From positions 1-43,178 of the forward strand of contig NZ_JAGTIS010000025.1 in assembly GCF_018704125.1 (NCBI RefSeq): a DNA stretch of 43,178 nt, read 5' to 3'. The translations under genes were made by a program, and so were the position numbers. Every line of letters starts with the position of its first letter. Positions within the stretch are counted from its first letter, which is position 1. Positions 17,500-26,363 of the stretch are shown here, piece by piece. The notes under the pieces were generated by a model. It was given only the letters and a program-made list of their open reading frames with translations. It searched no databases and was not told the DNA's origin. This DNA comes from Metapseudomonas boanensis. Lineage in GTDB: Bacteria; Pseudomonadota; Gammaproteobacteria; Pseudomonadales; Pseudomonadaceae.

Positions 17500-17516
17500 A
17501 GTTTGTCGGACAAACT
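17500..17516. promoter_or_regulatory. Perfect palindrome upstream of desA, candidate operator
   Basis: AGTTTGTC-G-GACAAACT has two eight-base arms and a one-base centre, 31 bases before the desA ATG. The site is AT-richer than the surroundings and has the look of a dimeric repressor site. It does not resemble what I remember of the DesT site of desCB, so the regulator is unknown. Confidence 0.6.
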
Positions 17517-17592
17517 TGTTTGCATTATCACCAAGGCCCACAAGAAAACCATCCTGTCTTTTAGATAGAAATCAAATAGCCAGCAGTTGCTC

Positions 17593-17598
17593 TATAAT
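17593..17598 (+). promoter_or_regulatory. Consensus -10 box upstream of the GGDEF-EAL gene
   Basis: A perfect TATAAT lies 40 bases before the ATG at 17639. The -35 region at 16 to 18 bp upstream is poor (AATCAA-like), so an activator may be needed. Confidence 0.45.
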
Positions 17599-17638
17599 GC
17601 GCGCCCCGCCCCATCACCCGAGCCAGGAAGGCACGTCC

Positions 17639-19543
17639 ATGCGTTCCAAGTTCAGCGCCCTGAAACTGGTGCTGCCCTATTTCATGATTGCCAGCCTCTG
17701 GGTGCTGTTCAGCGACCATGCCCTCATGGCGCTTGACATTGGCGTGCGCGAGCTCGCCGAGCTACAGACGTTCAAGGGACTGGGCTTCGTCCTCGTCACC
17801 AGCCTGATGCTCTACCTGCTGCTGTGCCTGCACCTACGCCGCCTGCGCGAATACCTGCAGACCCGCCGCACCCAGGAAAGCAGCCTGCGCCAGGCCGCTG
17901 CCGTGTTCGACAGCACCCTGGAGGGGGTGCTGGTCACCAACGCCCAGAGCGAGATCGTCCACGTCAATCGCGCTTTTGCCCGTATTACCGGCTATACCGA
18001 GGCAGAGGTCATGGAGCGCAATCCGCGCATGTTCAGCTCCGGACGCCATGGGCTGGATTTCTACCAGGCGATGTGGAGTGCACTGCACCACCGTAATGAG
18101 TGGAGTGGCGAGGTCTGGAATCGTCGCAAGAACGGCGAGGTTTACCCGCTTTGGCAGAACATCCGTTCCATCTTCGATGAAGATGGTGAGCTGACACACT
18201 ACGTTGCCGTCTTCTCCGACATCAGTGCGATCAAGCGCTCGCAGCACGAACTCGACTTCCTGGCCCACCATGACCCCCTGACGAACCTGCCGAACCGCCT
18301 GCTCTTTACCGAGCGCGTCGAGCATGCACTGGAGCGGTCGACTCGGGAAGATCGGCCCGGCGCCGTGCTGCTCATGGATCTGGACCACTTCAAGCACGTC
18401 AACGAAAGCTTTGGCCATTCTCGCGGCGACCAACTGCTCAAGGAGGCCGGCCTGCGCCTGCAGGGGCTGCTGGAAGGTGGCATGACCCTGGCCCGACTGG
18501 GCGGCGACGAATTCGGCGTGATCTGGGAAGACTGCCCAAGCGCGGACCAGGCCGCCGACCTTGCCCAGCGCGTCCTTTCCGCCCTGCGACAGCCTTTCCG
18601 GATCGAAGACCACGAGTTGTTCATCAGCGCCAGCCTGGGCATCAGCCTGTTCCCGACCGACGCCGAGAACGTCGAGCAGATCATGCGCAACGCCGACTCG
18701 GCGTTGTTCAAGGCCAAGAGCAACGGCCGCGAGACCTTCGCCTTCTATAGCCTGGAGCTGACCAACCAGGCGCGCCAGCGCGTGGAGATGGTCGCCGCAC
18801 TGCGACATGCCCTGGAGCAGGGCGAGCTGCGCGTGCACTACCAGCCGATCCAGCGCCTGACCGACAACCGCCTGATCGGCTTCGAGGCCCTGGTGCGCTG
18901 GCTGCACCCGGAGCGCGGACTGGTTCCGCCCGGCGAGTTCCTGCCGATTGCAGAGGAAACCGGACTCATCGCCAGCATCGATCTCTGGGTGCTGGAACAG
19001 ACCTGCCGGCAGATGCAGACCTGGCTTGGGCAGGGCCGCGAGCTGGCGTTCGTCGCAGTCAACCTGTCATGCCGACTGTTCAGCCGGGCAGGCCTGAGTC
19101 AGGAGATCGCCCGCGTACTGGCCGATACCGGCCTGGCGCCAGCGCATCTGGAACTGGAAATTACCGAAAGCGCCGTGATGGCCGACCCGGATAGCGCCCG
19201 CGAACTGCTCGAGCGCCTGCGTGAACTGGGCGTTCGCCTGGCCATCGACGACTTCGGCACGGGCTATTCGTCGCTGCAGCGCCTCAAGCGTCTGCCCGTG
19301 CAGAAGCTGAAGATAGACCAGAGCTTCGTTCGCGGCTTGCCTGCCGACAAGGACGACGCAGCCATCGCCCGAGCCGTCAATGCGCTGGGCCACAACCTCG
19401 GCCTCGTGGTGCTCGCCGAAGGCATCGAGACCCCGCAGCAGCTGGACTTCCTGCAGCAGATCGGCTGCGACTACGGCCAGGGTTACCTGTTCAGCCGCCC
19501 CCTGCCGCCCGAGGACATCGAGCGCAACTGGCCCAAAGCCTGA
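17639..19543 (+). CDS. Membrane PAS-GGDEF-EAL cyclic di-GMP enzyme
   Basis: The 634-residue protein has two N-terminal membrane helices (about 10-30 and 47-65) with a short periplasmic loop. A PAS domain follows (about 85-200, PAC end VFSDISAIKRS), then a GGDEF domain (about 205-370) and an EAL domain (about 380-630). The cyclase motif GGDEF is intact at 288-292, but no RxxD inhibitory site precedes it. The phosphodiesterase motif EAL (416-418) is intact, as are the later LEITESAVM, DDFGTGYSSL and KIDQSF motifs. Either activity is therefore possible on sequence alone; an intact EAL set usually means c-di-GMP breakdown, with GGDEF perhaps as a GTP sensor. Position beside desA matches PAO1 PA0285, for which I recall the name PipA, but I leave the symbol open. 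The start is set by an AGGAAGG site. Confidence 0.92.
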   Translation: MRSKFSALKLVLPYFMIASLWVLFSDHALMALDIGVRELAELQTFKGLGFVLVTSLMLYLLLCLHLRRLREYLQTRRTQESSLRQAAAVFDSTLEGVLVTNAQSEIVHVNRAFARITGYTEAEVMERNPRMFSSGRHGLDFYQAMWSALHHRNEWSGEVWNRRKNGEVYPLWQNIRSIFDEDGELTHYVAVFSDISAIKRSQHELDFLAHHDPLTNLPNRLLFTERVEHALERSTREDRPGAVLLMDLDHFKHVNESFGHSRGDQLLKEAGLRLQGLLEGGMTLARLGGDEFGVIWEDCPSADQAADLAQRVLSALRQPFRIEDHELFISASLGISLFPTDAENVEQIMRNADSALFKAKSNGRETFAFYSLELTNQARQRVEMVAALRHALEQGELRVHYQPIQRLTDNRLIGFEALVRWLHPERGLVPPGEFLPIAEETGLIASIDLWVLEQTCRQMQTWLGQGRELAFVAVNLSCRLFSRAGLSQEIARVLADTGLAPAHLELEITESAVMADPDSARELLERLRELGVRLAIDDFGTGYSSLQRLKRLPVQKLKIDQSFVRGLPADKDDAAIARAVNALGHNLGLVVLAEGIETPQQLDFLQQIGCDYGQGYLFSRPLPPEDIERNWPKA

Positions 19544-19576
19544 CCCTGACAGACATAGATATTTGGTTATATAAAA

Positions 19577-19601
19577 ATTCTTAAATAGTCTTTTTAAGAA
19601 T
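19577..19601. promoter_or_regulatory. AT-rich inverted repeat upstream of oscA, candidate sulfur-response site
   Basis: ATTCTTAAA (19577-19585) and TTTAAGAAT (19593-19601) form perfect nine-base arms around seven bases, in a 60-base AT-rich island inside GC-rich DNA. A -10-like TAAGAT follows at 19616-19621. CysB sites are AT-rich, so control of oscA-sbp in sulfate starvation is plausible but inferred. It could also end the preceding gene. Confidence 0.5.
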
Positions 19602-19683
19602 ATTACTTGCCTGCTTAAGATGCGCTCAGCCACGCGGAACTCCTCACGCCCTACGCCGCGGGCCCCTCTCAAGGAGCACGACC

Positions 19684-19866
19684 ATGAGCGCAACCCTCCG
19701 TAGCCTGGAAGGCCAGGACGAAGCCAGCGTCCTGCGAGAAATCCAGAGCGCCCTGAATGGCCTGCGTTTCGGCTCGGTGGAGATCACCGTGCACAACGGC
19801 CAGGTAGTGCAGATCGAACGCAAAGAGAAATTCCGTCTGCAGCCCCCTGCAACCCGCAACAACTGA
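19684..19866 (+). CDS. oscA: OscA-like small protein (DUF2292/YezD family)
   Basis: The 60-residue protein has the family core LREIQSALNGLRFGSVEITV followed by HNGQVVQIERKEKFRL. In Pseudomonas corrugata the related oscA is needed to use organosulfur compounds and is induced without sulfate. Here too the gene stands directly upstream of sbp and the cys transport genes, as PA0284 does in PAO1. There is no signal peptide or membrane segment, and the biochemical role is unknown. A strong AAGGAG site precedes the ATG. The AT-rich inverted repeat at 19577-19601 lies in its promoter region. Confidence 0.88.
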   Translation: MSATLRSLEGQDEASVLREIQSALNGLRFGSVEITVHNGQVVQIERKEKFRLQPPATRNN

Positions 19867-19989
19867 TTTCCTGACGACCCGACCGGACCTCCGGAGGGCG
19901 TATCGACGAGCAGCTCGCGCCAACCGCGCCTGCGAAGAACAACCAGCCCCAGCCAACACTGAACAAGTCCAGATTCCAGGAGCTAGATA

Positions 19990-20985
19990 ATGTCGATTCG
20001 CCGCTTCGCCCTCGCCGCCCTCGCCAGCGCCCTGATCGCCGGCCCGGCCGCCGCCACCGAACTGCTCAATGTGTCCTACGACCCGACCCGTGAGCTTTAC
20101 CAGGAATACAACGCTGCCTTCGCCAAGCACTGGAAAGCCCAGGGTGGCGAAGACGTGAAAGTCCAGCAATCCCACGGCGGCTCCGGCAAACAGGCCCGCG
20201 CCGTGATCGATGGTCTGAAGGCCGACGTGGTGACCCTGGCGCTGGCCGGCGACATCGACGAACTGCAGAAACTCGGCAAGCTGATCCCGGAAAACTGGCA
20301 GGCCCGCCTGCCGCAGAACAGTACGCCCTACACCTCGACCATCGTATTCCTGGTCCGCAAGGGCAACCCCAAGGGCATCAAAGACTGGGGCGACCTGACC
20401 AAAGCTGGCGTAGAAGTCATCACCCCGAACCCGAAGACCTCAGGCGGCGCCCGCTGGAATTTCCTGGCCGCCTGGGCCTGGGCGAAGAAAGAGTACGGTA
20501 GCGAAGCCAAGGCCCAGGAATACGTGAAGGCGCTGTACCAGCATGTGCCGGTTCTCGACACCGGCGCCCGCGGTTCGACCATCACCTTCGTCAACAACCA
20601 GATCGGCGACGTGCTGCTGGCCTGGGAGAACGAAGCCTTCCTGGCCCTGAAGGAACAGGGCGGCGAGAACTTCGAGATCGTCGCGCCAAGCCTGTCGATC
20701 CTCGCCGAGCCGCCGGTATCGGTGGTGGACAAGAACGTCGACAAGAAGGGCACCCGAAAGGTCGCCGAAGCCTACCTGCAGTACCTGTACAGCGAGGAAG
20801 GTCAGCGCATTGCGGCGAAGAACTTCTACCGCCCACGTAACGAAAAAGTCGCGGCCGAATACGCCAAGCAGTTTCCGAAACTCGACCTGGTGACCGTGGA
20901 CAAGGACTTCAACGGCTGGAAGGACGCCCAACCCAAGTTCTTCAACGATGGCGGGATCTTCGACCAGATCTACCAGGCGCAATGA
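19990..20985 (+). CDS. sbp: Sbp, periplasmic sulfate-binding protein
   Basis: A 331-residue substrate-binding protein. The signal peptide [20 protein letters not shown] ends at AAA/TELLN (about 22). The mature protein begins with [19 protein letters not shown] and contains [17 protein letters not shown], the conserved sulfate-binding loop, and later [18 protein letters not shown]. It delivers sulfate or thiosulfate to the CysTWA transporter. It lies 123 bases after oscA and 204 bases before cysT, with a long palindromic repeat in the second gap that may lower transporter expression relative to Sbp. Confidence 0.96.
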   Translation: MSIRRFALAALASALIAGPAAATELLNVSYDPTRELYQEYNAAFAKHWKAQGGEDVKVQQSHGGSGKQARAVIDGLKADVVTLALAGDIDELQKLGKLIPENWQARLPQNSTPYTSTIVFLVRKGNPKGIKDWGDLTKAGVEVITPNPKTSGGARWNFLAAWAWAKKEYGSEAKAQEYVKALYQHVPVLDTGARGSTITFVNNQIGDVLLAWENEAFLALKEQGGENFEIVAPSLSILAEPPVSVVDKNVDKKGTRKVAEAYLQYLYSEEGQRIAAKNFYRPRNEKVAAEYAKQFPKLDLVTVDKDFNGWKDAQPKFFNDGGIFDQIYQAQ

Positions 20986-20999
20986 TCGCCACCCCACCA

Positions 21000-21070
21000 G
21001 TAGGATGGGTTGAGCCTGCAATACCCATCGGGCGGACTTGATGGGTATCGCTCCGCTCAACCCATCCTAC
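21000..21070. repeat. Long palindromic repeat between sbp and cysT
   Basis: Perfect 15-base outer arms GTAGGATGGGTTGAG (21000-21014) and CTCAACCCATCCTAC (21056-21070) enclose inner arms ATACCCATC (21021-21029) and GATGGGTAT (21040-21048). A degraded relative (GTAGAATGGGT ... GATACCCATC) follows the Crp-family gene near 26270. As RNA it would form a very stable stem, suited to separating the abundant binding-protein message from the permease message. Confidence 0.8.
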
Positions 21071-21189
21071 GGACTCCAGGGAAGGAGTTGACCAGGCCTG
21101 ATCCACGGATCGGGCCTGTTTGCTGGAAGCGGCTCGACGGGGCTGGCTCCAGAGCAACCAAGCGTTCCAACGCAAAGTAAGGACAGAAC

Positions 21190-22008
21190 ATGTCACGACG
21201 CATCTCACCGGTCATACCCGGCTTCGGGCTGACCCTGGGGTACACCCTGGTGTACCTCAGCTTGCTGGTCCTGATTCCCCTGGGGGCCTTGTTTCTCAAG
21301 ACCACCGAGCTGACCTGGGAACAGTTCTGGAGCATCATCAGCGCGCCCCGCGTGATCGCTGCCCTCAAGCTCAGTTTCGGCACTGCCCTGGCCGCCGCCG
21401 TGCTCAACGGCATCATCGGCACCCTGCTCGCCTGGGTCCTGGTGCGCTATGACTTCTTCGGTCGCAAGGTCATCGACGCCATGGTCGACCTGCCTTTCGC
21501 CCTGCCGACCGCGGTGGCGGGGATCGCCCTGACCGCGCTCTACGCACCGGCCGGCCTGGTAGGCCAGTTCGCCACCGACATCGGCTTCAAGATCGCCTAC
21601 ACCCCGCTCGGTATCACCTTGGCACTGACCTTCGTAACCCTGCCTTTTGTGGTGCGCACGGTGCAGCCGGTGCTGGCCGATATCCCGCGTGAAGTGGAAG
21701 AAGCCGCTGCCTGCCTCGGCGCCAAGCCACTCCAGGTGTTTCGCCACGTGCTGCTGCCGGCCCTGCTGCCAGCCTGGCTGACCGGTTTCGCGCTGGCCTT
21801 CGCCCGTGGCGTTGGCGAGTACGGCTCGGTGATTTTCATCGCCGGCAACATGCCGATGAAGACCGAAATCCTGCCGCTGCTGATCATGGTCAAGCTCGAC
21901 CAGTACGACTACACCGGCGCCACCGCAATCGGCGTGCTGATGCTGGTGGTCTCCTTCGTCCTGCTGCTCTTGATCAACCTGCTGCAACGCCGCATCGAGA
22001 CCCCCTGA
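21190..22008 (+). CDS. cysT: CysT (CysU), sulfate ABC transporter permease
   Basis: The 272-residue inner-membrane protein has six hydrophobic segments, beginning with [20 protein letters not shown]. It carries the permease EAA loop ([20 protein letters not shown]) that contacts the ATPase, and the family phrase [20 protein letters not shown]. It forms the membrane channel together with CysW. cysW starts 10 bases after its stop. Confidence 0.96.
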   Translation: MSRRISPVIPGFGLTLGYTLVYLSLLVLIPLGALFLKTTELTWEQFWSIISAPRVIAALKLSFGTALAAAVLNGIIGTLLAWVLVRYDFFGRKVIDAMVDLPFALPTAVAGIALTALYAPAGLVGQFATDIGFKIAYTPLGITLALTFVTLPFVVRTVQPVLADIPREVEEAAACLGAKPLQVFRHVLLPALLPAWLTGFALAFARGVGEYGSVIFIAGNMPMKTEILPLLIMVKLDQYDYTGATAIGVLMLVVSFVLLLLINLLQRRIETP

Positions 22009-22018
22009 GGAGCGCGCC

Positions 22019-22891
22019 ATGAGTTCTGCAACGCTAACCACTGCGTCCTCCGCCAACGCCGCCCGCCGGGGCAACGCCTGGGGTCGCCGTATTCTGATCG
22101 CCGGCGCCTGGCTGGCCTTCGCCCTGTTTCTCCTGCTGCCGCTGCTGGTGGTGCTGAGCGAGGCGCTCAAGCAAGGCCTGGGCACCTTCTTCACCGCCAT
22201 CTTCGAGCCAGATGCCCTCGCCGCGTTGGAGCTGACGTTGCTCGCCGTGTTCATCTCGGTACCGCTCAACGTGGTGTTCGGCGTGGCCGCCGCCTGGTGC
22301 GTGAGCAAGTACGAGTTCCGCGGCAAGAGCCTGCTGGTCACGCTGATCGACCTGCCCTTCTCGGTGTCCCCGGTGATCGCCGGTCTGATCTACGTGCTGC
22401 TGTTTGGCGCCCAGGGCTATTTTGGCTCCTGGCTGCAGGAGCGCGACATCCAGATCGTCTTCGCCGTGCCCGGCATTGTCCTGGCCACCCTGTTCGTCAC
22501 CTTCCCCTTCGTCGCCCGCGAACTGATTCCGCTGATGCAAGAACAGGGCACCCAGGAAGAAGAAGCCGCGAGACTGCTGGGTGCAAGCGGCTGGCAGATG
22601 TTCTGGCACGTGACCCTGCCGAACATCAAATGGGGCCTGATCTACGGCGTGGTGCTCTGCACCGCGCGAGCCATGGGTGAGTTCGGTGCGGTGTCGGTGG
22701 TTTCGGGCCATATCCGAGGCGTCACCAACACCCTGCCACTGCACGTCGAGATTCTCTACAACGAGTACAACCACGTCGCCGCCTTCAGCGTTGCCAGCCT
22801 GCTGCTGGTACTGGCGCTGTTCATCCTGCTGCTCAAGCAGTGGAGCGAAGCCCGTCTTTCCCGCCTACGTCACAGCGACGCGGAGGAATAA
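22019..22891 (+). CDS. cysW: CysW, sulfate ABC transporter permease
   Basis: The 290-residue protein has a polar N-terminal extension (about 25 residues, Ala/Ser/Arg rich) and then six membrane segments. The EAA loop is [20 protein letters not shown] and the family phrase [19 protein letters not shown]. It is the partner of CysT. A GAGG ribosome site lies before the ATG. The stop is three bases before the cysA start, so expression is tightly coupled. Confidence 0.96.
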   Translation: MSSATLTTASSANAARRGNAWGRRILIAGAWLAFALFLLLPLLVVLSEALKQGLGTFFTAIFEPDALAALELTLLAVFISVPLNVVFGVAAAWCVSKYEFRGKSLLVTLIDLPFSVSPVIAGLIYVLLFGAQGYFGSWLQERDIQIVFAVPGIVLATLFVTFPFVARELIPLMQEQGTQEEEAARLLGASGWQMFWHVTLPNIKWGLIYGVVLCTARAMGEFGAVSVVSGHIRGVTNTLPLHVEILYNEYNHVAAFSVASLLLVLALFILLLKQWSEARLSRLRHSDAEE

Positions 22892-22894
22892 TTC

Positions 22895-23887
22895 ATGTCG
22901 ATCGAAATCCGTAACGTCAGCAAGAACTTCAATGCCTTCAAGGCACTGAACGAGATCAACCTGGATATCCACAGCGGCGAACTGGTGGCGCTGCTCGGCC
23001 CGTCGGGCTGCGGCAAGACCACCCTGTTGCGGATCATCGCCGGCCTGGAAACCCCGGACGTGGGCAGCATCGTGTTCCACGGCGAGGATGTTTCGCAGCA
23101 CGATGTGCGCGATCGCAACGTCGGCTTCGTGTTCCAGCACTACGCGCTGTTCCGCCACATGACGGTGTTCGACAACGTCGCCTTCGGCCTGCGCATGAAA
23201 CCCAAGCGCGAGCGCCCGAGCGAGAAGCAGATCGCCGAGAAAGTCCACGAACTGCTGAGCATGGTGCAGCTCGACTGGCTCGCCGACCGCTACCCGGAGC
23301 AACTCTCCGGTGGCCAGCGCCAGCGCATCGCCCTGGCCCGCGCCCTGGCGGTGGAGCCGAAGATCCTGCTGCTCGACGAGCCCTTCGGCGCCCTCGACGC
23401 CAAGGTGCGCAAGGAGCTGCGCCGCTGGCTGGCGCGCCTACACGAAGAGATCAACCTGACCTCGGTGTTCGTCACCCACGACCAGGAAGAAGCCATGGAG
23501 GTGGCCGATCGCATCGTGGTGATGAACAAAGGCGTGATCGAGCAGATCGGTGCGCCGGGCGAGGTGTACGAAAAGCCGGCGAGCGACTTCGTCTACCACT
23601 TCCTCGGCGACTCCAACCGCCTGCATCTGGGCGACGACCAGCACATGCTGTTCCGTCCGCACGAGGTCTCGCTGTCGCGCCAGGAAGTGGAAGACCACCG
23701 CGAAGCGGAAGTGCGCGACATCCGCCCACTGGGCGCCATCACCCGGGTGACGCTGAAGGTACAGGGCCAGGACGAACTGATCGAGGCCGAGGTGGTGAAA
23801 GACCACGACAGCCTGACCGGCCTGGTGCGCGGCGAGACGCTGTACTTCAAGCCCAAGGCGTGGCAGCAGCCAACGGTGGGGTTCTGA
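22895..23887 (+). CDS. cysA: CysA, sulfate ABC transporter ATPase
   Basis: The 330-residue protein has Walker [10 protein letters not shown] (about 36-44), the Q loop in VFQHYALF, signature [15 protein letters not shown], Walker [13 protein letters not shown] and the switch His in [12 protein letters not shown]-terminal TOBE-type regulatory region follows (about 235-325). It powers uptake through CysT/CysW at the inner face of the membrane. It is the last gene of the cysTWA run. A hairpin without a T tract lies 85 bases downstream. Confidence 0.96.
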   Translation: MSIEIRNVSKNFNAFKALNEINLDIHSGELVALLGPSGCGKTTLLRIIAGLETPDVGSIVFHGEDVSQHDVRDRNVGFVFQHYALFRHMTVFDNVAFGLRMKPKRERPSEKQIAEKVHELLSMVQLDWLADRYPEQLSGGQRQRIALARALAVEPKILLLDEPFGALDAKVRKELRRWLARLHEEINLTSVFVTHDQEEAMEVADRIVVMNKGVIEQIGAPGEVYEKPASDFVYHFLGDSNRLHLGDDQHMLFRPHEVSLSRQEVEDHREAEVRDIRPLGAITRVTLKVQGQDELIEAEVVKDHDSLTGLVRGETLYFKPKAWQQPTVGF

Positions 23888-23972
23888 CGAGGTCCGTAGA
23901 GTGCCTAAACCTCGACGTACGCACAAATCACTCTTTCGGGTAATGGTCTCCAGGCTCCGGCGCTTTACGCTT

Positions 23973-23999
23973 GTCGGGGGCCCATCTATGGCGCCCGAC
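23973..23999 (+). repeat. Hairpin after cysA
   Basis: GTCGGGGGCC (23973-23982) pairs with GGCGCCCGAC (23990-23999), nine of ten pairs, loop of seven. No T run follows, so it is at most a weak terminator or an RNA end-protecting stem. Confidence 0.4.
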
Positions 24000-24045
24000 T
24001 GCACCTCAGCGATTGCTCACAACAAAAACAACAGGAGCACCCGAG

Positions 24046-24813
24046 ATGATTCGTATGTCTATAGGCCGATTGCTGTTCGGCTTCGCCCTCTGGCTTTGCG
24101 GCAGCTTCGCTTCGGCCCTGGCCGAGGCAATCGGGCCGCTGGAGCTGGTGCAGATACACGCCTGCCGTGCCACCAGCAGCCTGCTGCTCTTTCGTGGCGA
24201 AGGATTTCAACAGGGTCATTCGGCTCGTCTGGAGGCGGATCTCAAGTCGCTGGATGTTGCCTACCGGCGCATCGCCGAACCCAGCGACCGGTTACGCCAA
24301 TCGCACGAGCTACTCGTTACCCAGTTGCAGCGAGGTGTTTCCTTCGGCCACAAGGAAGAGGACGTGCCCTGGCGTTACCCCCAGGAACTGAGCAAGGCGC
24401 TGCGTGACTACCTCATCGCCGCGCGCACCCAGTCCAGCGACGCGGCACGGGCCGAGTTGCCCGCCAAGGTCGAGTACCTCGCCGTGCAGTACCTCAGCCG
24501 AGCCTATATCGGCACCTTCGAGATCGCCCGCGAGAACTCCGACACCTACATCGGTCAGGACGAGCGGACGCTGCTACCGGCCATCGATGCACAACTGCAG
24601 CCGCTCGACGGCAAGGTCGACCCGGCGGTGGCCAAGCTGAAGACACGCTGGAGTTTCCTGAGGGCGGCGCTGCGCGACCTCAACAGCCAGAGCAACGCCC
24701 TGGTCAGCACGTCGGGCCGCCCCTACGCACCGATCATGGTGGACCGCCATGCACGATCGATGAGCGGCCAGTTGCTGGCGTTGGGCGCCCTCTCTCCCAG
24801 CTCCTCTCCCTGA
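24046..24813 (+). CDS. Exported protein of unknown function
   Basis: The 255-residue product has a signal peptide (MIRMSIGRLLFGFALWLCGS, likely cut after ALA near residue 26). The mature domain is mostly helical and contains LELVQIHACRATSSLLLFRG, a run of charged helices, and a segment EYLAVQYLSRAYIGTFEIAR. The single mature Cys lies in HACRATS. I do not recognise a family; the helical layout resembles periplasmic sensor bundles, but no membrane anchor follows. The ATG at 24046 has an AGGAG site at good distance; ATG 24055 is possible. The last residues (ALSPSSSP) are encoded by a CT-rich intergenic-type repeat, so the natural end may have been altered by repeat insertion. Confidence 0.75.
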   Translation: MIRMSIGRLLFGFALWLCGSFASALAEAIGPLELVQIHACRATSSLLLFRGEGFQQGHSARLEADLKSLDVAYRRIAEPSDRLRQSHELLVTQLQRGVSFGHKEEDVPWRYPQELSKALRDYLIAARTQSSDAARAELPAKVEYLAVQYLSRAYIGTFEIARENSDTYIGQDERTLLPAIDAQLQPLDGKVDPAVAKLKTRWSFLRAALRDLNSQSNALVSTSGRPYAPIMVDRHARSMSGQLLALGALSPSSSP

Positions 24814-24820
24814 AGAGGAG
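24801..24820 (+). repeat. CT/AG hairpin overlapping the stop codon
   Basis: CTCCTCT (24801-24807) and AGAGGAG (24814-24820) form a stem whose loop contains the stop codon of the preceding gene. Such CT-rich hairpins are common between Pseudomonas genes. No T tract follows. Confidence 0.5.
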
Positions 24821-24905
24821 AGAGGTGACTCGCGCATGACACCTCACAAGTGGCTGGTGACTCGGAATGCGGCTGAGCACAGCCATCAACCTCGGCGCGG
24901 ACCAA

Positions 24906-24946
24906 CTCCCCTCTCCCCCCGGGAGAAGGGCCGGGGGTGAGGGGTG
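24906..24946. repeat. CT/GA-rich intergenic repeat
   Basis: CCCCTCTCCCCCCGGGAGA continues into GGGCCGGGGGTGAGGGG, an imperfect palindrome of a kind that recurs in Pseudomonas intergenic DNA. It lies at the 3' end of the Mpo1-like gene, where it may act as a transcript end. Confidence 0.55.
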
Positions 24947-24953
24947 TCGGCAG

Positions 24954-25478
24954 TCAAAATGCAGCCTTGTTCGTCCGAATGCGGGTCGGCCCCGCCCGCT
25001 CTTCCACCGCACGCTCCACCTCTTTGCGCAGACCCAGCATGAACGCCAGTTCCGCCACCACGAACAGCGGCCCGACGACCAGACCCATCAGGTCATCGAC
25101 GAATGCCGGCTTGCGCCCTTCGTAGTAATGGCCGACGAACTGGATCACCCAGCCCACCACGAACATTCCCAGGCCGGCGCCGAGCCAGGTGCCGGCGCCT
25201 TGAACTGCCAGCGCCGCACCCGCCCACAGACTAAGCCCGAGCAACGCAGCCATGACCAGGCCGAACCGCCGATCCAGTCGTAGGTAGAACAGTGCCGATG
25301 CCAGAGCCACGAATGCAGCGGGCGACAGCCATAGGCCGAGCACCTCGAAACCCGGGCGCGACAGCAACACCGCCACAGCGACCACGATGAGCGGGATGCC
25401 AATGAAATGGCTGGCGATATTGCGACGGTCGCGGTGATATTCGGCATATTGGCCAAGATGGTCGATGAGCGTTTTCAT
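24954..25478 (-). CDS. Mpo1/YGL010w-like (DUF962) membrane protein
   Basis: The 174-residue product begins MKTLIDHLGQYAEYHRDRRN and continues with SHFIGIPLIV, the DUF962 opening with its conserved His. Four hydrophobic segments follow, with the second conserved block VGWVIQFVGHYYEGRKPAF, which holds another His and the family's 'GH..EG..PA' motif. Yeast Mpo1 is an Fe(II) dioxygenase that alpha-oxidises 2-hydroxy fatty acids; bacterial members are mostly uncharacterised. The start at 25478 has a GGAGG ribosome site, and a longer in-frame upstream extension has no such signal. It is divergent from a Crp/Fnr regulator with 84 bases between. Confidence 0.9.
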   Translation of the reverse strand: MKTLIDHLGQYAEYHRDRRNIASHFIGIPLIVVAVAVLLSRPGFEVLGLWLSPAAFVALASALFYLRLDRRFGLVMAALLGLSLWAGAALAVQGAGTWLGAGLGMFVVGWVIQFVGHYYEGRKPAFVDDLMGLVVGPLFVVAELAFMLGLRKEVERAVEERAGPTRIRTNKAAF

Positions 25479-25562
25479 TGTTGTAGTCCTCCGGTGGCAC
25501 GCTGTGGCGTCGATAATGGCCTCAGCCCCCGGACCACTTCTGTCAGGTAGCCGACAAAGCCC

Positions 25563-26261
25563 ATGGCCTCGACCGATCTCCAGCCCTATCGCACCCAACT
25601 GCTCGCGGGCCACTGGTTCAGCAACCTGCCCTGCAACCTGCAGGACGAATTGCTCGCCCTGGCACAGTTGCGCCCACTGGCGCCGGGCCAGCGGCTCTTT
25701 CGCCGGGGCGACCCGCCTTGCGGCCTGTACGCCGTGCTGGATGGCACGGTCCGCGTGGGCGGCACCAGCGAAAGCGGCAAGGAAGCGCTGTTGATGATGA
25801 TGGAGACACCGTCCTGGTTCGGTGAGATCTCCCTCTTCGACGGACTCCCGCGCACCCACGACGCCTTTGCCGAGACGGCGACGACGCTGCTCAACGTACC
25901 CCAGGCAGCACTGCTGGCATTGCTGCAGCGCGAGCCCAGGTACTGGCGAGATTTCGCCCTGCTGATGAGCCAGAAGCTGCGTCTGGCCTTCATCGCCCTG
26001 GAAGAGATGAGCCTGCTACCGGCCTCGCAGCGCTTGGCACGGCGTCTGTTGATGATCGCCGAAGGCTACGGCGAAACGGCCGAGCGACGGCGAGTGATCC
26101 AGCTCGCTCAGGAGCAGCTGGCGCTGATGCTGGCGGTGTCGCGGCAGACGACCAACCAGATCCTCAAGGAACTGGAGGCCCAAGGCGTGCTGCGCCTGAC
26201 CTACGGAGAAATCGAAATCCTCGACCTCGAACGCCTGCGCCACGCGGCTCGGAGACCGTAG
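25563..26261 (+). CDS. Crp/Fnr-family transcription regulator
   Basis: The 232-residue protein has an N-terminal cyclic-nucleotide-binding-type barrel (about 20-140: LFRRGDPPCGLYAVLDGTVR, SWFGEISLFDGLPRTHDAFA). A long dimer helix comes next, then a C-terminal winged helix (about 165-225) with recognition helix AVSRQTTNQILKELEAQGVL. There is no N-terminal Cys cluster, so it is not an iron-sulfur Fnr/Anr type. The barrel has GEISLFDG in place of the cAMP-binding GELGL.E, so the ligand is uncertain. It is divergent from the Mpo1-like gene and may regulate it (inference). Confidence 0.9.
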   Translation: MASTDLQPYRTQLLAGHWFSNLPCNLQDELLALAQLRPLAPGQRLFRRGDPPCGLYAVLDGTVRVGGTSESGKEALLMMMETPSWFGEISLFDGLPRTHDAFAETATTLLNVPQAALLALLQREPRYWRDFALLMSQKLRLAFIALEEMSLLPASQRLARRLLMIAEGYGETAERRRVIQLAQEQLALMLAVSRQTTNQILKELEAQGVLRLTYGEIEILDLERLRHAARRP

Positions 26262-26363
26262 ATTCGTAGAATGGGTCGGCGCAGCGATACCCATCAATCT
26301 CGCCCGAGGCTATCGCTTCGCTCAGCAGAGCGCCGCCTGCCCCACCCTGGCTAAGCCCCTATC

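Noticed and set aside
21205-22341. Open frame of 378 codons on the minus strand opposite cysT/cysW
   Set aside because: Shadow of two membrane permease genes; Gln/His/Asp-rich composition without family resemblance.
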